NCBI RefSeq assembly: GCF_932526225.1 | Contig: NC_064043.1 | Span: 12,646,085-12,710,084, forward strand | Direction: 5' to 3' | DNA from: Nematostella vectensis | Lineage: Eukaryota > Cnidaria > Anthozoa > Actiniaria > Edwardsiidae | DNA length: 64,000 nucleotides | Part shown: positions 36,601 to 49,195 of the stretch, piece after piece | Numbering within the stretch: the stretch's first letter is position 1 | Layout of the letters: every line of letters begins with the position of its first letter | Translations under genes and position numbers: made by a program | Notes under the pieces: model-generated | Told to the model about the DNA's origin: nothing | Seen by the model: the letters and a program-made list of their open reading frames with translations, nothing else | Databases searched by the model: none

Positions 36601-39600
36601 CCAAGAGGGCAAGATTCACACATTATGACGTAATCGAGTTATCGCCGGTGCAAACGGGGAGATGCTAATTTATCACTTCTCATCCCTCTTTTTCTTTATT
36701 CTTTTCGTTGTCCTAATCCTAATTCACCTTCTCCTCCTATCCTCTCCCTACATCTCCTTTTTATCTTTCTCTTCCTCCAATTATTTCACCTTCGTCACTT
36801 TACCTCCCCCTATTTGCTCCACATTCTTCCTGTTCATCTCTCTCTTCATCTTCTTCTTTCACCTTTGTCACATTCCTTGCCCTATTCGCTCCTCATTCTT
36901 CCCTTCATCCTCTCTTCCTCCTTTCATTCTTTGCTTCTTTTCTTACCACTCTTCTCCTCCACATGTTCCTACCTTTCTCCTCTTTTTTCTCTGCCTCTTT
37001 TATTTATTCTTATCCTTTTGCTCATTTTCATCCGCCCCCTTCTCCTCTTCTTCCCATTTCCTTTTCTTTCTTTTCTTTCTTTCCTATCCCCGCACCTTCT
37101 TCCTATTCACGTCTCCTTATATTTCTTCTCTTCTTTTTCCTCCCCCTCCCCCCCCCCCCCCCCCCCAGTTTCCCCTTCCTTTTAATCCTCTTCACCTCTT
37201 GCATTAAGGTTTTGCCAGTTTTATTCTTGCCATAATCTAAAAAGATTACGGTTCCTAAAGGTTCAGCATTGTCATGTTACTCGTAAAATTGAAAAACAAT
37301 AACATTTGAATTCTGTTACGGACAAAACCAAACACTTGTTTGATCAATATGGTACTACTTCCTCGATGATGCCAGTAGTTCCTAAAATGAAAAAGGGGAT
37401 GAACTTATAAAACTTTTAACTGCCCTTCACCTCATAAGAACACCTGCTAAAACAGTGTGTAGGACGTGGCCGTGGACACTGCTATTCAGAGATGGAACGT
37501 TTCTCAAGCATACCCCCCTAACCTCACTAACTCAAATCTATTTTAAGGACAACGGCAGTGTTCGATTACTCATACTTTCCATGCAATGGATATACACAAT
37601 ATTCGCGTGACAAATTATCACCCCATATACCGCGCAGCTCAAAGCTTTATCTTAATTTTATTCAAGTCATACAGGATTATACGCAGCAGCTCAAAGCCTT
37701 ATCCAGGATTATTCCTCACCCGCCCTGCAGCGTGCTAGCAGGCATCGCTACAGTTGCTAGATTAAATGGGTGTCTGCTCGTATTACGTCCTGGTGTTACC
37801 GCAGCTCTGACAATCCTTGTTGACTGGGGGATGCTTGAGTAATCCCGTGAGATGGTGGTTTAATAGCCCGACATGGCATGGCGTCTCTACACGACGCTTG
37901 GTATTCTACCCGGGGCTACCACTTATGGAACTCGCAAACACACTCTTGATTACCAATTACCCGCTTTTTGATTGAGATCTTTTCTAAACGTGCTCCTTAT
38001 CTATGATCTAAAGGCTCGCTGTCATCTATCCCATTGCATATTTGCTTATGATAAATGTGCGTTAATGGTAATTAAATAACAAGGAAGTAGCCAAACACAG
38101 TTTACATTACATAATTAGTTTCATCTGGTGTTGTGGTATGCATGGAAAGTATTCTATAGTATATATATATATATGATCGCTGAGAGATATTGTAGCTGCT
38201 TTGTAATGTCAGGTAAAGTTGACGCTGTCTTTTCGTTACCATGGACCAAAGCGCCCCTGGTTGGAGCGCAAAACTACAAAGAGGGAGAACCTGCGTCAAA
38301 ACAGTAAACAACATTGCTGCTTCTTATGGCATATATTATATTGTAAAATTATCTAAACGCTACTAAGGATTCTGATTTGCTTTTCCTTGAACGCTCGTTC
38401 TTCAAGCCTCAAAGACTTAAAATTTTCTTGGTATTTCGTGCTGAATTAATTATCATGGCCATGTCGTGGCTCCAAGCCCCAAGCTATTTCTGAGCTATTT
38501 CACGGCTGTTTGTTTTTACACACGCTTCTCTAACACCCCCTAGACCGGGTGGATCGGGTATATCACCCTACTCCTTGCTTAAATGGGCACGTCCTGCATC
38601 TTGATGCGTACAGAAGGGGTAGGATTACCCTGCCCATGATGCATTGCCATTGTGTTACAAACATTTTATTGTCTCTTATTTATTTGAATACCTGTGGAAT
38701 ACAATCCATCCTACGAATAAGACAGCCCCATTTTGCATGAAAAAAAAAATATGAAGACTGTTATTTCAAAAATTAGATGATATTGAAATTTCCAAATTAA
38801 ACCCGAAACATCAGTGTCGAGCAAGTCAGGTCAGTCCCTGATGACTTGTTTCTTCTCATGTGGTTTCTATTTGTCTCGCTCACTTGATTTCCCCAATTAA
38901 TGCTTGTCTGGCCCAAGATACATTACATGGCCATTGCAAGCTGTTATTGTTGTTCTTTTAACTTTTATATTGTTGGACAAGGTTCATTTTCATGGGCCCT
39001 TCCAAATGCAAATGCTTGCAAATAAACGAAGTTAATTGCTTCATTTCATTTGCATTTATCTGTTTATTTACAATTGAAACGGTACATGAAAAGAACGGCG
39101 TCAAAACTAGGCTTTTTGGCCGGAAACTCCATATATTTAAGCTCCGTATCTTATCTCCGTATCAGAAGAGTGAAGATACTTAGAGTCACTCAAATCGTCT
39201 TGGCCAATCAGCTTGTTGCTTTTTGTTGTCGAATGGGTCGAATAAGGAAGCTTAGCGTTGTGGAATTCATTCAAATTAAAAAGCTTTCGGATTTCGGATC
39301 AATACCTGAAATCAAACTCCCATGTTAGATCGTCTCTCAAATCCCTCGATTGGGCCCGGCGCACTTCAACACGATCATCGAGACAGACGTGTGACAAATG
39401 AGCAATTTCCCGCTAGTGCTTCCACTTCCAGTATGGCATCATGAGTCTCGTATGCGCATGCCCTCAGGCGAGAACCGCAAGGTCATCGCCGGCATTTCCG
39501 TCGTCAGATGTCCCGTACTGCTGCTCATACATAATAACCCCCCCCCCCCCCCCCCCCTTATGATTAGCCTTTTGTTTACCCAAAATGCTAGAGTATTGTC

Positions 39601-41021
39601 GCACCCAGGGTTCAAATGCTAGACCGAGAGCAACGTCATCGTCCCTCGGAATTCGTTCATCCCGCTTTCGCGTATTGGCCGTGCTAGAACCTCTCGAACA
39701 TAGGATGCCTATGAATGGGAATTGTTGCATTGAATGGGAATTGTTGTACTAAATAGGAATTGTTTATTGAATAGGAATTCTTTGTTGAAAGGAATTGGTT
39801 GTTGAATATAAAATTGCTTTTTTTATTGGAATTGTTTGTTGAATGGGAATTGTTTGTTGAATGGGAATTGTTGATTGAATGGGAATTGTTGATTGAATGG
39901 TAATTGTTGATTGAATGGGAATTGTTGATTGAATTTCAATTGTTGATTGAATGGCAATTGTTGATTGAATGGTAATTGTTGATTGAATGGGAATTGTTTA
40001 TTAATGATAATTGTTAATTTTTGAGAATTGTTGATTGATTGGGAATTGTTTATTGAAGGGAAAACGTTGGTTGGATGGGTATTGTTTATTGAATGGGACA
40101 TTTTTATGGAATGGGAAATGCTGATTGAATGGGAATGGGGTTTATTTATTGGAAATGTTGATTGAATGGAAATTGTTAGTTGAATGGGAATTGCTTATTC
40201 AATGGGAATCATTAATTGAATGGAAATTATTTATTAATGTGAATTGTTTTTTGAATGGGGATTGTTTATTGAATGGAAATTGTTTATAAATGGAAATTGT
40301 TTGTTGAATAGGAATAGTTTATTAAATGGGAATTGCTTATTGAATGGGAATTGTTTTTTTTTAATGGGAATTGTTTATTGAATGGGAATTGTTTATAAAT
40401 GGAAATTGTTTGTTGAAAAGGAATAGTTTATTGAATGGGAATTGTTTATTAAAATAGGAATTGTTGATTGAATGGGGATTATAGAGAAGGCAATATTGAA
40501 ATGTTCAGAAGGAGTGTCTCTGTCTCATATTCATCTAATAACGTGTTATTTCCCGGCAGGCTGTGCTGGCGCTCATGCGGGTCCAATGTCGTTGTCATGG
40601 CGTCTCAAGCTCATGCGCAGTAAAGACTTGCTCCAAATCTCTACCAAAATTCGAGGAAGTTGGCGAGGCTTTGAAAGCGGAGTACAAAGACGCCATTCGA
40701 GCTGTGTACATTAAGCGAAAGCGAAAACTCAAGCGGAAAGATAACAAGAAACTTCGTATCCCATCCTCGTCGCTCGTGTACCTGGATGAATCTCCGAATT
40801 ATTGCTACAGAGACAAAAAACTTGGTATTGATGGGACCTCGGGTAGGGAGTGTAACAAGAACTCTAGTGGGGTGGACGGGTGTGATTTACTGTGCTGTGG
40901 CAGCGGGTACAACACGCAGACGGTGCGGAGCGTTCATTCGTGTCATTGTCGGTTCATTTGGTGTTGTAATGTAGTGTGTAAGAAGTGCGAGAAGATCTTT
41001 GATAGGTATACTTGTAAATAG
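33700..41021 (+). CDS. Wnt16: Wnt ligand, Wnt16 class
   Basis: Four exons: 33700-33785, 33857-34098, 34287-34576, 40560-41021; 1,080 nt, 359 aa, all phases agree. Exon 1 encodes a signal peptide with a hydrophobic core ending near 'VDANA'. Exon 2 has the Wnt 'PDVIPSVSQGANIGIHEC' and 'WNCST' blocks. Exon 3 has 'FVYAITSAGVVHAV', 'CSKGNLTECSC' and 'WGGCSDNVNYG', then 'MNLHNNEAGRE'. Exon 4 has 'CRCHGVSSSCAVKTC' (216-230) with Ser222 at the Porcupine acylation site, 'SPNYCYRDKKLGIDGT' and the cysteine-rich end 'FIWCCNVVCKKCE..TCK'. The choice of Wnt16 over Wnt4 rests on 'CSKGNLTECSC', 'DKKLGI', 'GYNT..VR' and 'FIWCC', as in vertebrate WNT16. It is a secreted, lipid-modified ligand for Frizzled receptors. 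Intron 3 is 6 kb and repeat-filled. Confidence 0.93.
36662..37198 (+). repeat. Long polypyrimidine tract in Wnt16 intron 3
   Basis: About 540 bp in which the plus (sense) strand is overwhelmingly C/T with only scattered purines, ending in a run of about 17 C. Overlapping Ser/Phe/Leu-rich ORFs in all three frames are a consequence of the composition. Such tracts can form triplex DNA and bind polypyrimidine-tract proteins. Confidence 0.85.
39538..39557. repeat. C homopolymer
   Basis: Run of about 19 C inside Wnt16 intron 3, one of at least ten such G/C runs in the window. Confidence 0.8.
39722..40478. repeat. 18-bp minisatellite abutting Wnt16 exon 4
   Basis: Tandem copies of 'gaatgggaattgttgatt' and variants (gtttatt, gtttgtt, single-base indels), more regular at 39830-39990 and more decayed to the right. 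It ends about 80 bp before the exon 4 acceptor at 40559. On the minus strand the period gives hexapeptide ORFs, which are not considered real. Confidence 0.9.
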
Positions 41022-41580
41022 ACTATTCCTGCACGCCTTGAGACTTGCTGATAACAAGGCCGCCGCCTTTTTGTCTTAAAGCACTGTGGAACCTCTATTT
41101 AAAAGACCGCAAAAGACAGAACGAACGAAACAATAGATCAGGGCCACGTATTTTTTAAGAAGGAATTTCCCCACCCAGCACAACTCTATACTCAGTCAAT
41201 GGTATTATCTGGTTATTTGTAATTTCCCGGTAATACTGTCAATGAACGGTGGGTAGGAAGAAGCGAGTCAGGCATTGGCTTTTTATTTATTTGCTATAGA
41301 CGATTTAAAATAGGGCCTGTGGCAGGATGGGTGTGTGGATACAATTTGTACTCTTCTACTGCTTTTTGTTGACGCACTAATAACAATTTTGTTAGAGTAT
41401 TAACAGCTTGTGTTTGTTTTTCGTATGTTAAAGGTAAACCAAAAAAAAAGCCCTTTAACCGCTATGTAGTGCGTCCTATTTTATCTGAACCTTAATAATC
41501 AACAACGAATTGATTTCGCTGAGCTTGTACAGAATTATGTATAAATAGCAGTTATTTTGAAATATCTATTTTTCATATTT

Positions 41581-41586
41581 AATAAA
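41581..41586 (+). promoter_or_regulatory. Candidate polyadenylation signal of Wnt16
   Basis: AATAAA 560 bp past the stop codon, the first such hexamer I see downstream on the sense strand. Confidence 0.4.
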
Positions 41587-44500
41587 AGTCCAGATGAAAA
41601 AAATCTCTGCGTCTCTCCCCTCCCTCCTAGCGTCTAACCTACCCCTCTCCCCACAAATACGAACTCTGCTCATCTCAACCTCGGGACTGGGTAATGTTGA
41701 GGTGGACGCCATATTGAAAATTACCCAGTATCCCTGGAGACGAGGTTGTGTGCTTCGTCTATAGGGACGGAAAAACGAGAATAGCACTTAAACGCTTGGC
41801 GACAAATTCCAGAATAGTTTCGATGAAATAGCCTAGATTTTATATTCAGAAACAAACAGAAATTAAATGTAAACTTCATTTCTACAATAGGAAAAAGGGA
41901 AAGGCGAATTTATACTCAAACCGTCCACGTACTCGCCAGACTTGGAATTTCACGTCGTTTTTTGGCGGAGAACGGTTGGAAATCTATCAGACAGAACGCT
42001 AGAGAATAGCGAGCGCGCGCTGTTTCACACATTTTTTGGCGTTTGTTGTAGAAAACAAATCCCAAGCAATTCTCTGTTATTCCCTTGTGTGTACGGAAAA
42101 CACTGTTTTCAACAGTCGATCTGTGGCTCTGCTTTTTCGATAGCTATTTTGAAGTTTCCGCTGCAACATTTGCATTACATAGCCTTTTAGCCGCAGAACA
42201 ATCGCGTAGAACGCAGTGGCCGATCCCAGGTCCATTTCCCGCCGAAACGCGGATACCCTGTGTAAAAACTGCAAACCGTACGAAAAAAAGGAAATAGTTT
42301 TCTCATGTTATGTGATTTGATGAGATGAATTTGAACCTATATCTCGATACATGGAACTCCCCGCAACGAACTCGCCATTTTACCGATGATGGCGATATCA
42401 CAAGTTCCCATAACTACTTTCAGATAATGTTAATCAAATTTTTAAATGTAGTGCATTCGGTGGATAAAACATACATTTATAAACATCTGTTTCTGACCCT
42501 GAGGACCTTTAAAATAAATAAAAAACAATTGACGCGGTATCCCTGTGTCGGGTTTATTATATTCGCTATGACGTCACTGGGCGGAAATGAGAATACAATT
42601 ACCCTTTCATCTGGTATGCGCTGTCTGTTGATAAGGCCATTGGAAATATATTAGCTAAAAATTGACATTTTTTAAGTCCTTAAAAGCCCAACCCGAGCAA
42701 TTGGTGATTTGATTGACACAATACGGGACTAAGAGATCATGTGACTGCTTGGGTGGCAAACTAGCGCGCGCAAAGAGCTCTAAAGATAATGCATATCAAG
42801 AAAATTCAGCCAAAAATTGTCGTTTTTGCCAAACGCGGTCACTTCCATATAAGGAAACTAATATATTCCTTATTTGGAAAAACTGCATGATTCTTGTAAT
42901 TTTTAAGGTACCGTACCACAGGTGCTTCGTAAACATTATGACTTGTAATCAGAAGAGAAAAACAGTGAAAAACAGAGTCCACCGTACCAGTCCCTCAAAA
43001 CGACAACGTTTTCTTCATATGTAAACAATTATAGTAAACCTCTTCTGCAGGCGTCCCTGAATGTTAGATACCGAGAGTGAATCTTAAAACTCGCGGGTTT
43101 CCTGTGGTCGACAAATTTCTTTGTTATGGGGGAGGGGGACAATGGTCCTTAGCTCCTCGCACGACGCATCGCCACAGAAATCCCGAGCGCCTGTGTTTCT
43201 TTTCTGCTTCTTAATGGCAAAGTAGGAGCCTTTTTTCACTGGCAGCGATCATCGGAACAATATAATCCTTGGAGATACCTGCTCCCTCCTGACCGGACAA
43301 AGCGATGCCTGTGGAGGAGGCTAGTTCACAGTAGGTTAATTGATATTCAGTAAAACGTGTATGCTTTAGAGAGCGCGAAATGTAGCCATTTGCAAGGAAT
43401 TTCAAGGCAATTTGAGGCCTAAAGCTATGGGGGGTGGTGTAACTACCCCCGAATTCATTCAAACTGTTCGAGGTGTGAAGGTCCTCTGGGGAGCACATCA
43501 AACTGGCCAAGTTTCATTCAGATCGGCGGGGGTTCATGTACCGCGACTGCATGGTCCTGATGGTCCTGTCACGGACACGCACTAAGTAAGATATTGTATA
43601 TAGAGCCAAATGTGTGTGCTCGTCCAGCCTTAGATAAAGAATTTCGTCTGCTTGGAGAGTTTTATGGGTGCTAATTTTCGAGAATTTCTGCTTTGCATGG
43701 TTTTAATTAAGCAAATATCATATGCATGCGAGGTTTTCTATGAGAACAAGAGACTGTATGCTCCGTATCTCCGTCTGGAGATCATGGCCAAACCCATGAT
43801 AAAGTTCCTTAATTTATATCCCTGCGTTTATTACTGGAAACAGGACAAAGCATATCTTTGCATGGACTTGTCAAACTTGTCAATACCCTGGCCCTTCTGT
43901 CCTCTTTAAACACAAATAAACCGTCTTTATTAATTTTACCTCAAATTTCATTAACGAATCAAAAAAATAATATTTTCCTCATATGACACGGTGGTACACT
44001 AATTTGTTTGTCAAAGGGACAGCACTAGACGAAATTCAACAAACTGAATTAACTTCCCCCAAAACAACCAAATTAAAAATTTACGTTTTTTCCAAATTGT
44101 TTTCCTAGAGCGCGAGCAATTTCAAGCAATTTGTTCCTTACAAAGCGCCCACTCGCGAAAATATGCAAAGAATGCATCGAGAGCAATTGAAAGCGCCCCG
44201 GTTTAATTAATCATTGAGTAATTCGACTGACAAGTTTTCTTTTATTCTCATTTCAAGATAATCGTGAGACGAAACAGCATATAAATCATTGGCTATATAG
44301 AAGGCTCCGTACATACCTTTGTCAAAGGGTGAATTTTGGGTCTGCACGGGAAAAAAACCCGGAATGTGGCATATGGAAGAGTTCTGGCTATCTTATAAAA
44401 CAGGTATGGTAAAAGTACTCCAAATACTCACATGGCTTACAAATAGTAGTTTATCTAGTAAAATTACACATTGTAGGGCAAAATATACAGATAAGGCAAA

Positions 44501-44936
44501 ATATACAGAATGTATTTCAAAATTTGATAACATTTTAGATTTTTTTCGCCTTTAGATTTCTTTTTAAAATTTCCAAAAAGAAACACAGTATCTCATAAGT
44601 GATCGAAATAATATGAAAATGCAAATTGTCTCAACAAATTTTTAGACATTTTGGATGGAGACCACACATTTAGCTTGACTAGAGCAGGATTTTTTTTTCA
44701 AACAAATTAAAGATACTATAATTCTGAGATAATATCCAAGTAATCCTTTGGCCTTTTACACGCGTCTCATCGTAGCAGATGCTCTACAAACATAGCAGCT
44801 GGACACAGCAGCTAACCGGATAGAAGCGATAAAAGGATGCACGCCATTTCAGAAACACCGCCCGGGGTGTAAGCAAAAAATAAAGCCTAAAGGAGCCGGA
44901 TTGACAAGTTCTAGCAAACTTTTTGGGTTAAAATTA
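41587..44936. other. Wnt16-ABCC4 spacer, part 1, no recognisable gene
   Basis: Several 60-109 codon ORFs on both strands (for example 42325-42654 plus, 42713-43024 plus, 43211-43510 minus, 43652-43909 plus) show no motif I can name and no convincing splice partners. Confidence 0.35.
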
Positions 44937-45033
44937 CCCTGGGTACCAGATTCTCGAGCTTCGTTCGTTTACTATGCGCCCTTTCCTGACTATGAGGAGA
45001 GTAAACGAAGCACTGAGACGCTGGTACCCAGGG
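44937..45033. mobile_element. CCCTGG-family foldback MITE
   Basis: 97 bp with inverted ends 'CCCTGGGTACCAGATTCTCG' and 'gagacgctggtacccaggg', and an inner inverted pair 'cttcgttcgtttac' / 'gtaaacgaag'. TA on both sides (44935-44936, 45034-45035). Confidence 0.75.
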
Positions 45034-45435
45034 TAGGTTAAAATACATAACATCATTCAATATTTTGTACCTCATTCAAATCATAGTACGATTCTGCCTT
45101 GCATAATAGCATTAAATATACTTTTTTCCAAGAGAATAAAAGACAAAATATTTGGAGGATTTTATTTTAACACTTTCTCGTAAGTTAGAGAGAACTGGTA
45201 GACATGAAAAAAACATAACATTTTGCGCCCTTATAATCATGATTTTTTAAGTTTGTCGACTTCAGTCAAAAGCCTCGCTTAACGCAAATAATGGGAAAGA
45301 AAAAAGGGAAGCGAAAAATATTAATATCGCTAATTGCACAGACGCCCGTTTTTAATGCTAACTAACCAACGTCTACTTCCGGAAAATACTTATTGTAACT
45401 TGACCTTGTTTCTAGCGTCGAGAGATGTTAATACA

Positions 45436-45590
45436 GGGCCGTATCAGGGGGGGGGGGGGCACTGGGGACACGTGACCCCCTCCCCCCCTCCAAATATTTT
45501 CGAAAATTAAAAAAAATGACCAGTTGGGGCGTGGCTGTGCCTCCCCCCCCCCAATATTTTCTGTACATGCCCCCTAATAATTCGAGGCTC
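45436..45590. repeat. G-run dispersed repeat element
   Basis: 'ggccgtatcaggggggg' followed by 'cactgggg', 'cgtgaccccctcccccc' and 'aatatttt', then a second C-run with 'aatattttctgtacatgccc'. Block order as at 13728 and 16464. Confidence 0.55.
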
Positions 45591-48500
45591 CGGCTATGTA
45601 TTACCGAGAAAAATATAGTTGGAAACTATAAATAGCATTGTTTTTAACACATGGAACCGAAAACTAAAAAAACAATTACTGCGCTATAAATCTCTTGCTA
45701 GCGAAACAATTTTCTACAAACTGATTGAGAGGTCCTCAAACAGAACCTCGAGTCTGACCTGATAGGTGTTCTAGACTGATCTACGGGATACGGAAATACC
45801 AAGGGTGGGCTTAATTCTATTTCTCTTTTTTTATTCTGTAATTAGGACATCGTTTCTTCTTCTCCTTTAATTTTTGTATTAGCTATGTTATGGTTAAGCT
45901 TCTAATGTATTTGGAAAGGGAAATATAATTTCCTTTTCCCTTTATTCGCAAACATAGCGTTTTTTTGCCAATATTTCGAAGATCCTATTTGTTTTCTATC
46001 TGTGAATTCATCTTTCGTCCTGATGTTAAGTTAAAGGTCGTTATAATAATGTGAATTGTGCTTTATTGCTTTTTAAATTCTATTATATTCACAAAGTGAA
46101 GGGTAACGACGAATAGCGCAAACCCAATCACCCACTTCAGAGCGGCAACTCTCGCAATAGATCCGTACAAAACAAATATTTGTTATTTTTATCATTGAAA
46201 TGAGAGGCCTAGAAAATCAAACGGAAGCGCCATGTTTAACTAACACCTGTGCAAAGAGAGCATCTACATTTTCATTTAAAAAGTTTCAATTATTGTAGGT
46301 TTTTTGCTATTTACTGAATCGGTATACGTATTTTAAAGGTACAGTTCGCGCCTGGCTCGTTTTGCATGCTTTGGATATTAAAAGCAGATTAGTAGTAGGT
46401 TAGTAGTTGTCTGATGAACTAGCATAACAATATTTGTAGAATAAAACAGCAAAGAGTATTTTAATCAAGTAAACTTGAAAGCTGATTGCGTTTCGTACTT
46501 GATTGGATTGCAATGTATTTTTAAAACCAGATTTTGCAATAAGGAGACTTGCGCAAGATGTGGCTTTTTGAGTGGCATTAAAGCCAAAGCACAGAAATGA
46601 CTGTGTCACGCCAGAGAGCGACGAAAATATAAAATCTTTCAATACAAAATAATAATAAAATAATTCTTTCTTATTTTCCGGCTGATTTGTAAGCGCTAAG
46701 TTACTTTTTTTTGCCGTTATTTTGCCGCTAAAAGACGGAGCAAGTTAAGGCCTCTCGCGCTCAGCTCATGTTAGCTCACTGTAATGAACAATGACAAACC
46801 TGTACGATTTTAACCCTTTTGGTGCATTAAAAGAAGGTTACATTCATCGGCCAACCTCTCTTTAAGGTTATTCCCGTTGCATTAGCAAACAGTTCTGCTA
46901 TTTTTGTTCTCGAAAGTTATATGCCACTCCTATTTTATTTTATTTCAAAATGTTGTTCATATTAGTTTTACGCTTAAACTATAAAACTTTCAAAGGATTC
47001 TCATCATAAATTGTTTGGAAAACTCTATTCAAATCTTTGATTATGGTCTTTTCTTGACCCATTCTAGCCCTTTTAGTCAATATAATAAGGTTTCAATAAG
47101 TTGTCGCCCACTGAGAGAGCTAAAACACGCTACAATAGATTTATCCATGTACTAGCACCAAGCCAGTTTAAATGCTAACCTGCTGTCAAAGGCAGGATTG
47201 CGATAATCAGCTTGCTATCAAATTTTGAACTAAAAGTCTTCACAAAATAGCATAACACTCTTTTTTTATTATAAAAAACCTTTTTATAAGAACGTCCAGC
47301 CTGAGACTTTAATAACATGCTAAGAACATGCCAAGGCTAAAATAACAGCAAAATATTGTTTTGATGCGTTCTACAATGCAAAATCAAATTGTGTTCATAA
47401 TAGCAACCTTAAATATTATTGCTATTGATCATTTGTGTAATTCTCTTTCTAATAATTTTTTGTGTACTATATTTTTACACTAAAATTTAAGAACATTGTT
47501 AAGAACATTTCCAGCCTTGAAATGTCCCAAAAATAAGAACGGCTCAGCCTCGATTGAAAATTAGACGTTCTTATAAAAGAAAGAGTATCTTGAAAAAAGT
47601 AGGCTGTGATTGGCCACCCACTGCACCAAAACGAGGCTAGGTACGCTATTTTTTTTTTTTTTTTTTTGAATTTTCACCCTATGATCCCAACTTAATTTTT
47701 AAATTTCTGAGTAATAACCTCAAGCGGTAACCATTAGCTATTTTATATATTCTGACTCAATCATCAGTCTCGCAGCCCGTCTCGGAGCTCGAAGTCCGCT
47801 TTTAGGTTTAGTTCTCCGTAGACATGCCGTTGCACATGGAAGTGAATACGCGTACAGTACAATGATGTATGGGTATAATAAAAGGAAAACCCTGAACCGT
47901 AAAATTGTGTCCGTGGTTTAAGAGAGGTTTGCAATTTTGTCTTTCGGGTTTGCAATTGTGTATGATGTATTCTAGTTGATGATTGCATAATCTCACCAAG
48001 CCTGACAGGAAATTTGCGCGACGTGTTGCCATTCTCATAACGTCATTGACCTTTGCGTGGGCTTTGGTGTTTTGTCGAAAAAAGTGAGCATCAGCAGTGT
48101 AGCGTGACCTGACGTTCCGCTAGAAAGATGATATATTCATGCTCATCTTATGAAACCGCCGAAAGATTTAAAAACAAGAAAGAAGAGAATATTCGAGCGA
48201 TTTATTGTTTATATTAAGATCTGTGTCGGCCAAGTAGTAAAACTTTGAGTCACTCTAATTTTTATAGGAAGGATTCATTAATTTGACAGTCGTAATCAAA
48301 TCGTTATGCTGTCCGTTTGATGTTCTGTCAGTATTTGGCATGTGATTAGTAGTGTTAGCAACGGTTGCTCGTCTCTGACTGGTTAAAGGCGCGAGAAAAC
48401 GAACTCTCGTTCTAAGGAAGGCACAGAACTGTTATTTCCTCTGAGCTCGCGGTATAAAATGCGAGGTAAGTTTTTAAAAGTTAAATCTCGTACTTGGAAT

Positions 48501-49038
48501 TTTATTTGAGTAGTTCACAAACAAGTTTAACAAACTTTTTAAATTGTGCTTAACGAACTCCGCCAAACAACTGAAACAATGGTTACGACATAGAACAATA
48601 TACCTCTGTATCTCTTTATGGTAGAACCCCTCGTCTAGGTTCATCGTATCAGCAAAATATATAATCCGCTGCTTGATTTCCTTACTTAAAATAGCATTTA
48701 ATGATAATGACAAACATCTTGGGCAGTTACGTGAATATAAAGTTCGTTAAAATCATGGTTGTTTGTATTAGCCACATTAACTCCTCGCTCTAATAACCAA
48801 ATACATCCCTTTTGAAAAATCCCTTTTCAATATGTCCAGTATAATAAACGTTGGTTTGGTTGTTTATTTTCTATGATACAATCATTTTTCGAACCAACAC
48901 GAACTTCATAGCAATAATATTGTAAATGTTCTCAATTACGTTCTAACTTCTCCAACATGTCTCAGAATAGCCCTTTCATATCCTGCCAAACGCATTTTTA
49001 CCCTGGAATGATTCGAGTATTTTGCCAATTGTCCCTCC
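45591..49038. other. Wnt16-ABCC4 spacer, part 2, no recognisable gene
   Basis: Very AT-rich, with a T-run at about 47649. Minus ORFs at 46400-46642 and 47764-48038 are unassigned. 'ggtataaaatgcgaggtaag' at 48451-48470 looks like a TATA box next to an ATG and donor, but no downstream exon can be supported. Confidence 0.35.
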
Positions 49039-49195
49039 AAAAGCGCCTGGAAATTTCTTAACAATTTTAATCAGAGTCAGCACAGTGCCAAACGTCTTCT
49101 CAAAAAGAAAGAAATTTCCAGGCGCTTTTTGAGATGACATTTGGCACTGTGCTGACTCTGACCAAAATTGTTAGGAAATTTCCAGGCGCGTTTTT
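49039..49195. repeat. Long near-perfect hairpin
   Basis: The left arm 49039-49107 and right arm 49125-49195 are inverted copies over about 68 bp with few mismatches (shared 'gcctggaaatttc', 'cagagtcagcacagtgccaaa', cut here for length). The loop is 17 nt and itself repeats 'gaaatttccaggcg' from the arms. No clear target-site duplication is seen. Confidence 0.85.

Noticed and set aside
36662-37235. Three overlapping Phe/Ser/Leu-rich ORFs
   Set aside because: Open only because the polypyrimidine tract lacks stop codons; inside a Wnt intron.
39823-40101. 92-codon minus ORF with NNSQSI and FNQQ repeats
   Set aside because: Translation of the 18-bp minisatellite.
48451-48470. TATA box with immediate ATG and donor
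   Set aside because: No downstream exon with a matching phase or recognisable product could be found.
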